In this document: positions 57,906 through 64,000 of the stretch, piece by piece
Layout of the letters: each line of letters starts with the position of its first letter
Numbering within the stretch: position 1 is the stretch's first letter
Source: Chitiniphilus purpureus
GTDB lineage: Bacteria > Pseudomonadota > Gammaproteobacteria > Burkholderiales > Chitinibacteraceae
NCBI RefSeq assembly: GCF_025642115.1
Contig: NZ_CP106753.1
Location: forward strand, 1,201,501-1,265,500
Reading direction: 5' to 3'
DNA: 64,000 nucleotides
Notes under the pieces: generated by a model
What the model saw: only the letters and a program-made list of their open reading frames with translations
Database searches by the model: none
What the model was told of the DNA's origin: nothing
Made by a program: the position numbers and the translations under genes

Positions 57906-58811
57906 ATGTCAAACGAACAGCTTGCAGATCTAACCCAGCCACAGCGCGACCGGCTTGCGTTCGTGGAGTTGCGCGTGCGCTTCATCGGGGAGATACGCCG
58001 CCAGGACTTAGTAACGCGGTTTGGCACCCAGTCCGCCGCCGCATCCAGGGATCTGGCGCTGTACAAGGAGTTGGCCCCGGGCAACATCGACTATGACTCC
58101 AAGGGCAAGTCCTATGTCCTGGGGCTGGACTTCCGGCCCGTATTCGACTTTCCCCCGGAGCGGGTACTGTCGTGGCTGACCCAGGGCTTTGGCGATGGCG
58201 AACCGATGCGGCTCAAGGCGTGGGTGGCCAGCGAGAGCCCGTCACGGCTCACGTATCCGGATCTGGATGTGCTGGCGAGCGTGACCCGGGCGATTCACCA
58301 GGAGTGTCCGCTCGGCATCGAGTACCACTCCATCTCCAGTGGCCGCACGGAGCGGGAGATCGTGCCGTTTGCTCTGATCGACAACGGCCTGCGTTGGCAC
58401 GTCCGCGCCTTCGACCGGAAGTCACAGGAGTTCCGGGATTTCGTCATCACCCGGATCAGGCGCGCTGCGGTACTCAAAGGGCAGCCAGTGGCACCCCAAG
58501 AGATGAGCGATCAAGACATTCAATGGACCCGGATCGTCGAGTTGGAGTTGGTGCCGCACCCGGATCAACCCCGGCCGGAGATCACCGAGATGGATTACGG
58601 CATACACGACGGCGTGCTGCGGATGAAGCTGCGCGCAGCCACTGCTGGATACATCCTGCGCAAGTGGAGCGTTGACTGCTCACCAGATCACAGTCTGCGC
58701 GGGCACGAATTCAGACTCTGGTTAAGAGATCACCTGGCGCTGTACGGCGTCAAAAATGCTGTCCTGGCTCCGGGCTATCGCTCGCCCGACCAAAGCAAGG
58801 GAGAACAATAA
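57906..58811 (+). CDS. BrxR/CapW-type WYL transcriptional regulator
   Basis: 301 residues. An N-terminal winged helix (RLAFVELRVRFIGEIRRQDL, TRFGTQSAAASRDL) is followed by the WYL region (GLRWHVRAFDRKSQEFRDFV) and a C-terminal WCX-like part. This architecture is that of BrxR/CapW regulators heading BREX, CBASS and other defence operons. Expected to repress its own operon from the repeats at 57864-57897 until a nucleic-acid or nucleotide signal binds. psyrT follows after 1 bp. Confidence 0.86.
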   Translation: MSNEQLADLTQPQRDRLAFVELRVRFIGEIRRQDLVTRFGTQSAAASRDLALYKELAPGNIDYDSKGKSYVLGLDFRPVFDFPPERVLSWLTQGFGDGEPMRLKAWVASESPSRLTYPDLDVLASVTRAIHQECPLGIEYHSISSGRTEREIVPFALIDNGLRWHVRAFDRKSQEFRDFVITRIRRAAVLKGQPVAPQEMSDQDIQWTRIVELELVPHPDQPRPEITEMDYGIHDGVLRMKLRAATAGYILRKWSVDCSPDHSLRGHEFRLWLRDHLALYGVKNAVLAPGYRSPDQSKGEQ

Positions 58812-58812
58812 C

Positions 58813-60891
58813 GTGGCCTACGATCCAAGACGCGCGCTGGAACTTCTTCGAATCGGTTCCGGACGTGCAGACGCAACCTTCCGTGATGGCCAAGAAGATG
58901 CCATTCGCCACATTGTCGAAGGCAAAGGCCGCTTGCTGGTCGTGCAGAAGACCGGATGGGGCAAGAGCTTTGTCTACTTCATCGCGACCAAATTGCTGCG
59001 GGAGACTGGAGCGGGCCCCGCGCTGCTGATCTCACCATTGCTGGCGCTGATGCGGAACCAGATCGCTGCGGCCGAGCGAATGGGAGTTCGCGCCGCCACG
59101 ATCAACTCGGATAACCAGGATGAGTGGAAAGCGGTTGAAGCCAAGCTCCACCGGAATGAAGTTGACATTCTGTTGATAGCGCCAGAGAAACTGGGGAATG
59201 ACTGGTTTAACACTGAGGTGCTGGCGGGAATCGCAGGGCAGATCTCGCTGATGGTTATCGATGAGGCCCATTGCATCTCAGATTGGGGTCACGACTTCCG
59301 TCCTCACTACCGATTGCTTGAGCGTATCGCCAGAACACTGCCGGCCAATCTGCGCCTGCTGGCAACAACGGCAACTGCAAACAACCGGGTTATGGAAGAT
59401 CTTGTGGCTGTGCTGGGCCCGAATATGAAGGTACTGCGCGGTGACTTGAATCGAGATTCCTTGACGCTGCAAACTATGCGCTTGCCAAGTCAAGCTGTCC
59501 GAATGGCATGGATCGCACAGCAGCTCAACTCACTCCCAGGTCACGGCATCATTTACACCCTGACTATTCGCGATGCCAATCAACTGGCAGATTGGCTCAA
59601 GGCCAAGGGCTTTGCTGTAGAAGCATACACAGGCAAGACAGGTGATCGGCGTGAGGAGTTGGAGCAGGCGCTGCAAGAAAATCAGGTTAAGGCCCTTGTA
59701 GCGACCACCGCACTGGGTATGGGCTACGACAAGCCGGACCTCGCGTTCGTTATCCATTTTCAGATGCCTGGCTCAGTTGTCGCCTATTACCAGCAAGTTG
59801 GGCGAGCAGGCAGAGCTCTGAGATCTGCATATGGCGTGCTCCTGAGCGGCGATGAAGAAGAAGGGATTACGGATTGGTTTATCCGTAGTGCCTTCCCAAC
59901 GCGCCAAGAGGTTGACGATGTCCTGGGAGCACTAAATGAAGCACCGGAAGGACTCTCAATACCTGAACTCATGACCTGCGTAAACATGAGCAAAGGGCGC
60001 ATCGAGAAGACAATTACAGCACTCTCCCTCGAGTCGCCAGCACCGATTGCCAAGCAAAACACAAAATGGCAGCTCACTGCCGCCGAGCTTGTAGAAGGTT
60101 TTTGGGCAAGAGCAGACCGGCTCACCAAATTGAGACGTGCTGAACTCCAGCAAATGCAGGAGTACGTCGCTCGGCCTTTCGGGCAGCACATGGGCTTTCT
60201 GATTAATGCGCTTGATGGCGATTCCAGCACTGTGAGCCCACCTTCTTTGCCTGCGCTGTCAGAAGAAGTAGATGACTTGCTGATTCGGGAAGCCGAGGAA
60301 TTTCTGTGTCGCACAAGCCTGCCTATCGAACCTCGCAAGAAATGGCCTGCGGGAGGGATGCCGCAGTACGGAATTCACACCGCGTCCACTATCCCGTATC
60401 AGGCACAACCCGGCAAAGCACTCTGCGTTTGGGGTGATGCCGGCTGGGGCAGTTTGGTTCGACAGGGCAAATACCACGATGGCCGCTTTTCTGACGAACT
60501 TATAACTGCGTGCGTGAAGATGATCGCTGAATGGAATCCGCAACCAGCCCCAACTTGGGTGACTTGTGTTCCTTCGCTTCGTCATCCCGACTTGGTACCG
60601 GACTTCGCTCAGCGCTTGGCTGCTGCGCTGGATTTACCGTTTCATATGGTCATCGCAAAAACGGATGCAAGACCCGAACAGAAAACGATGGCAAACAGTA
60701 CCCAACAGGCGCGCAATATTGATGGCTCGCTCGCACTTAACGGCCAGCCTATCCTGCGCGGTCCGGTTCTCCTGATTGACGACATGGTCGACTCGCGGTG
60801 GACGCTGACAGTGTCTGCGTGGCTCCTCCGCAAGAACGGCAGTGGTGCTGTGTGGCCAATGGCCCTCTCACAGACGGGGCACGACGAATGA
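58813..60891 (+). CDS. psyrT: RecQ-family helicase with ComF-like phosphoribosyltransferase domain (PsyrT-type)
   Basis: 692 residues from GTG 58813 (AGGGAG about 8 nt upstream; overlap-free with the WYL stop). Helicase motifs: TGWGKS at 47-52, DEAH at 150-153, TATAN and QQVGRAGRA. The last 60 residues are a PRTase of ComF type ([14 protein letters not shown], then [12 protein letters not shown] around 653-664). RecQ-PRTase proteins paired with DprA are the toxins of PsyrTA systems. ATGA overlap with the next gene. Confidence 0.88.
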   Translation: MAYDPRRALELLRIGSGRADATFRDGQEDAIRHIVEGKGRLLVVQKTGWGKSFVYFIATKLLRETGAGPALLISPLLALMRNQIAAAERMGVRAATINSDNQDEWKAVEAKLHRNEVDILLIAPEKLGNDWFNTEVLAGIAGQISLMVIDEAHCISDWGHDFRPHYRLLERIARTLPANLRLLATTATANNRVMEDLVAVLGPNMKVLRGDLNRDSLTLQTMRLPSQAVRMAWIAQQLNSLPGHGIIYTLTIRDANQLADWLKAKGFAVEAYTGKTGDRREELEQALQENQVKALVATTALGMGYDKPDLAFVIHFQMPGSVVAYYQQVGRAGRALRSAYGVLLSGDEEEGITDWFIRSAFPTRQEVDDVLGALNEAPEGLSIPELMTCVNMSKGRIEKTITALSLESPAPIAKQNTKWQLTAAELVEGFWARADRLTKLRRAELQQMQEYVARPFGQHMGFLINALDGDSSTVSPPSLPALSEEVDDLLIREAEEFLCRTSLPIEPRKKWPAGGMPQYGIHTASTIPYQAQPGKALCVWGDAGWGSLVRQGKYHDGRFSDELITACVKMIAEWNPQPAPTWVTCVPSLRHPDLVPDFAQRLAAALDLPFHMVIAKTDARPEQKTMANSTQQARNIDGSLALNGQPILRGPVLLIDDMVDSRWTLTVSAWLLRKNGSGAVWPMALSQTGHDE

Positions 60892-62288
60892 CGCCAGCCC
60901 TCTCGCCCAACACACAAGCAATTCTGCTGCTGACAGCGCCACTTATTGCCGGACGTGGAAGTGCATCGCCCGATCTGCTCTCTCCCGGAGAATACAAGCG
61001 CCTTGCGCGTCATTTACGCGAGATTCAGCATCAGCCCGCTGATCTGGTTTCACCCGATGCGGCCGAGATCCTACGTGCATGCCAGCCGGTGATTGAGGAA
61101 GGCCGCCTGCAGCGGTTGCTGGGCCGCGGATTCTTGCTGAGCCAAGTGATTGAACGCTGGCAAGCACGTGCCATATGGGTGGTCAGCCGTGCCGATGCCG
61201 AGTATCCGCGTCGCCTGAAGGCTCGTCTTCGTGAAGATGCCCCAGCCGTGCTCTATGGCTGTGGCGACATGGCGTTGTTAGAAACCGGGGGACTTGCAGT
61301 CGTCGGATCGCGCCACGTAGACGATGCGTTGATTGACTACACCATGACCATCGGCCGATTGGCTGCTCGGGCTGGTAGCACACTGGTTTCCGGCGGCGCC
61401 AAGGGCATCGATCAGGCAGCCATGCGTGGCGCGCTTGAAGCAGGTGGGAAGGTCTGCGGAGTTCTAGCAGACAGTCTGGAAAAGACTACCATGAACCGCG
61501 AGCACCGCAACCTGCTGCTTGATGGCCAGTTGGTTCTGATCTCCCCTTACGACCCGAGCGCTGGCTTCAACGTCGGCAATGCGATGCAGCGGAACAAGCT
61601 GATTTACGCATTGGCCGATGCCTCACTCGTGGTGAGTTCTGATGTGAGTAAGGGAGGGACTTGGGCTGGCGCGGTGGAGCAACTCGACAAACTCAAGTTC
61701 GTTCCTGTCTTTGTTCGATCAACAGGCGAATCGTCCGCCGGACTAGATGCCCTGAGAAACAAAGGTGCGTTGCCTTGGCCAAATCCGCGAGACGTCGACG
61801 CTTTCGAAGAAGTATTCAACGTGCCTACACCGTTGGCAACGACCTCTCCACAGGTCGGCTTTTCGCTGTTTGACGGAACGGCAGTCGGCAGCACCACGCC
61901 AATGGCACCCAATGTACGCGACACCGAGGCGGGGCCCAAGGTTGAGAACGAACCATTCATACCTAGCGATGCTGATTCGGATACGCAACCGCCCGTCGTA
62001 GATTCCGAAGAGCCGCCAGCCGCCTCAAACGCGGTAACGCCAACAGGCGACACCACGGAGCAGCCGCAATCCGAAATGACTCCAGCCGAGTTGCTCTTTT
62101 CGGCTGTTCGGGCCTCGATCCAGACGCTTTTGTCCACTCCGATGAAGGAGGCCGAAGTGGCTACGGCGCTGGACGTCTCAAGCGCGCAGGCAAAGGCATG
62201 GCTGCAGCGTCTGGTCGACGAAGGCGTCTTGGAGAAACAGAAGAAGCCTGCAGGCTACATCGTCAAGCAGAAGCGGCTGTTCGAGTAA
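60888..62288 (+). CDS. psyrA: DprA-like antitoxin/partner (PsyrA-type)
   Basis: 466 residues from ATG 60888. The Rossmann fold of DprA/SMF proteins is clear: VVGSR at 138-142, SGGAKGID at 168-175, then [19 protein letters not shown] variable Pro/Ser-rich linker (370-420) leads to a winged helix ([20 protein letters not shown]). In PsyrTA and ShosTA the DprA-like protein neutralises the toxin. Overlaps the psyrT stop. Confidence 0.87.
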   Translation: MTPALSPNTQAILLLTAPLIAGRGSASPDLLSPGEYKRLARHLREIQHQPADLVSPDAAEILRACQPVIEEGRLQRLLGRGFLLSQVIERWQARAIWVVSRADAEYPRRLKARLREDAPAVLYGCGDMALLETGGLAVVGSRHVDDALIDYTMTIGRLAARAGSTLVSGGAKGIDQAAMRGALEAGGKVCGVLADSLEKTTMNREHRNLLLDGQLVLISPYDPSAGFNVGNAMQRNKLIYALADASLVVSSDVSKGGTWAGAVEQLDKLKFVPVFVRSTGESSAGLDALRNKGALPWPNPRDVDAFEEVFNVPTPLATTSPQVGFSLFDGTAVGSTTPMAPNVRDTEAGPKVENEPFIPSDADSDTQPPVVDSEEPPAASNAVTPTGDTTEQPQSEMTPAELLFSAVRASIQTLLSTPMKEAEVATALDVSSAQAKAWLQRLVDEGVLEKQKKPAGYIVKQKRLFE

Positions 62289-62353
62289 CCAATGAATACC
62301 AATCAAAGACACAAGTCGCATTGCGACGGCATTGATATAGAAGGGCCAAGCGT

Positions 62354-63850
62354 TTGAGCGATCAACACATCACACTCAGCCAGCTCGAAGGTCACCTCTG
62401 GGAGTCAGCCAACATCCTGCGCGGCCCGGTGGATGCGGCTGACTTTAAGACCTACATCTTCCCGCTGCTGTTCTTCAAGCGAATCTGCGATGTCTGGGAC
62501 GAGGAATACCAGGAGATCGTCGATGAGACTGGCGATGAGCAGCTGGCCTGGTTTCCCGAGTCGCACCGCTTCCAGATCCCGGAAGACTGTCACTGGAACG
62601 ACGTTCGCACCAAGGCCAGCAATGTCGGGACGGCCCTTCAGCGCGCGATGCGCGAGATTGAGAAGGCCAACCCCGACACCCTTTACGGCGTGTTCGGCGA
62701 TGCCCAGTGGTCGAACAAGGATCGGCTGTCTGATGCCTTGCTCAAGGACCTGATCGAGCACTTCTCCAAGCTGCCGTTTGGCAACAAGAACGTCAACTCG
62801 GATCTGCTTGGCGACGCCTACGAATACCTGATCAAGAAGTTTGCCGACGCCACCAACAAGAAGGCCGGCGAGTTCTACACCCCGCGCAGCGTCGTGCGGC
62901 TGATGATCGACATGCTCGATCCCAAAGAAGCCGAGACCATCTACGACCCGGCCTGCGGTACCGGCGGCATGTTGCTGGCCGCCGTGCAACACGTGAAGGA
63001 ACAGCATGGCGACGTGAAGCGGCTGTGGGGCAAGCTGTACGGACAAGAGAAGAACCTCACCACCTCATCCATCGCGCGGATGAACCTGTTCCTTCACGGC
63101 ATTGAAGACTTTCAGGTGGTGCGTGGCGACACCTTGCGTAACCCGGCCTTCTTCGAGGTCGATCGGCTGGCCACCTTCGACTGCGTGATCGCCAACCCCC
63201 CTTTCTCGCTGGAAAAGTGGGGCGAGGACCTGTGGCTGAACGATCCCTTCGGCCGCAACTTTGCTGGCCTACCACCCTCATCCAGCGGTGACTTCGCGTG
63301 GGTGCAGCACATGGTCAAGTCGATGGCCGACGTCAGCGGCCGGATGGCAGTGGTGTTGCCCCAGGGCGCACTGTTCCGCAAAGGTGTGGAAGGCAGCATC
63401 CGCCAGAAACTGCTGGAGATGGATCTGGTTGAGGCCGTGATCGGGTTGGCGCCCAACCTGTTCTACGGCACCGGCCTGGCCGCGTGCATCCTGGTCTTGC
63501 GCAAGCGCAAGCCGGCCAAACACAAGAAGAAGGTGCTGATCGCCGATGCGTCACGCCTGTTCCGCCGGGGGCGCGCGCAAAACTATCTGGAGCCCGAGCA
63601 CGCCGCCGAGATCCTCGGCTGGTATCGCGGCTTTGCCGATGTGCAGGACGCGGTCTGCGTGGTCAGTCTCGACGAAATCAAGGCCGAGGACTGGACGCTG
63701 AACATTTCGCGCTACGTATTGCCACCGCTGCAGGAAGACATTCCTCCGTTGCCCGTCGCCATTGCAGCCTTCAAGGATGCACTGACCAACTGCCGCGAGG
63801 CAGAGGAACGACTCGCGCAGGTCATGACCGAAGGAGGATGGTTGAAATGA
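62354..63850 (+). CDS. hsdM: Type I modification methyltransferase, first copy
   Basis: 498 residues from TTG 62354 (AAGGG 8 nt upstream; the next in-frame ATG is deep inside the protein). SAM site DPACGTGG starting at residue 198 and catalytic NPPF at 281-284 mark an N6-adenine enzyme. HsdM pairs with HsdS and HsdR. The 65-bp gap after psyrA contains the small hairpin GTCGC/GCGAC. Overlaps the second hsdM (ATGA). Confidence 0.93.
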   Translation: MSDQHITLSQLEGHLWESANILRGPVDAADFKTYIFPLLFFKRICDVWDEEYQEIVDETGDEQLAWFPESHRFQIPEDCHWNDVRTKASNVGTALQRAMREIEKANPDTLYGVFGDAQWSNKDRLSDALLKDLIEHFSKLPFGNKNVNSDLLGDAYEYLIKKFADATNKKAGEFYTPRSVVRLMIDMLDPKEAETIYDPACGTGGMLLAAVQHVKEQHGDVKRLWGKLYGQEKNLTTSSIARMNLFLHGIEDFQVVRGDTLRNPAFFEVDRLATFDCVIANPPFSLEKWGEDLWLNDPFGRNFAGLPPSSSGDFAWVQHMVKSMADVSGRMAVVLPQGALFRKGVEGSIRQKLLEMDLVEAVIGLAPNLFYGTGLAACILVLRKRKPAKHKKKVLIADASRLFRRGRAQNYLEPEHAAEILGWYRGFADVQDAVCVVSLDEIKAEDWTLNISRYVLPPLQEDIPPLPVAIAAFKDALTNCREAEERLAQVMTEGGWLK

Positions 63851-64000
63851 GCCGCATCAGCCAACAAGAACTCGAAGGCTACCTGTGGGGCGCCGCCGTG
63901 CTGCTGCGCGGCCTGATCGACGCGGGCGACTACAAGCAGTTCATCTTCCCGTTGCTGTTTTACAAGCGGGTGTCGGATGTGTGGGAAGAGGAATACCAAG
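63847..64000 (+). CDS. hsdM: Second type I modification methyltransferase, cut by window end
   Basis: Only the first 51 residues are inside the window: MSRISQQELEGYLWGAAVLL, then FIFPLLFYKRVSDVWEEEYQ, the conserved HsdM N-terminal domain. It matches the first copy in pattern (QLEGHLWESANILR versus ELEGYLWGAAVLLR; FIFPLLFYKR versus YIFPLLFFKR). Start overlaps the first hsdM stop as ATGA, so the two are coupled. Confidence 0.85.
   Translation, partial: MSRISQQELEGYLWGAAVLLRGLIDAGDYKQFIFPLLFYKRVSDVWEEEYQ

Noticed and set aside
60259..60585. Antisense frames within psyrT
   Set aside because: No ribosome sites or domain signals, and the sense strand encodes continuous helicase and PRTase sequence.

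Overview
The window reads as GC-rich proteobacterial DNA, most likely from a betaproteobacterium (Burkholderiales or a relative). This rests on codon bias and on the gene families present; no rRNA or tRNA gene confirms it. I see three blocks: a defence island cut by both window edges, an almost complete lambda-type siphovirus prophage of about 38 kb on the minus strand, and a 10-12 kb stretch of accessory modules.

Left edge (1-5451, plus strand): the 3' part of a type I restriction subunit (HsdR), then mcrB and mcrC. Right edge (57906-64000, plus strand): a BrxR/CapW-type WYL regulator, a RecQ-ComF-like helicase and a DprA-like protein forming a PsyrTA-type toxin-antitoxin/defence pair, then two hsdM genes in tandem, the second cut by the window end. 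An ADP-ribosylglycohydrolase (55869-57746) is divergent from the WYL operon.

Prophage (5440 to about 43471, nearly all minus strand, transcribed right to left): serine recombinase operon (40916-43471); early, regulatory and recombination genes (36215-40741: HTH, Bro-N antirepressor, Sak4-like ATPase, Cas4-like nuclease); primase-helicase (33707-35998); a strong inverted-repeat region that may be an origin (33600-33699); RuvC-like resolvase; two ParB-methyltransferase fusions (29531-32202); a plus-strand cassette of five small genes, four of them behind copies of one repeated leader (27478-29571); terminase, portal, nested protease/scaffold, decoration and capsid (19484-27425); tail genes including a -1 frameshift G/GT chaperone and the tape measure protein (6739-19195); lysis genes (5440-6673). 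The lysozyme 3' end overlaps the mcrC 3' end by 12 bp, so the prophage edge abuts the defence island.

Accessory region (43561-55523): an XRE repressor, ImmA protease and HEPN-like/OST-HTH protein operon (minus), divergent from an uncharacterised two-gene cassette (plus, 45947-48136); a HigB toxin with a HigA antitoxin fused to an ImmA-type protease, with operator-like palindromes on both sides; an LRAT-like protein; and a zinc-finger, serine recombinase, ParB-like, ParB-like module (51559-55523).

The candidates I rate most likely to be undescribed are the XRE-ImmA-HEPN/OST-HTH operon, the recombinase-ParB-ParB module, and the four-copy leader repeat of the small-gene cassette.
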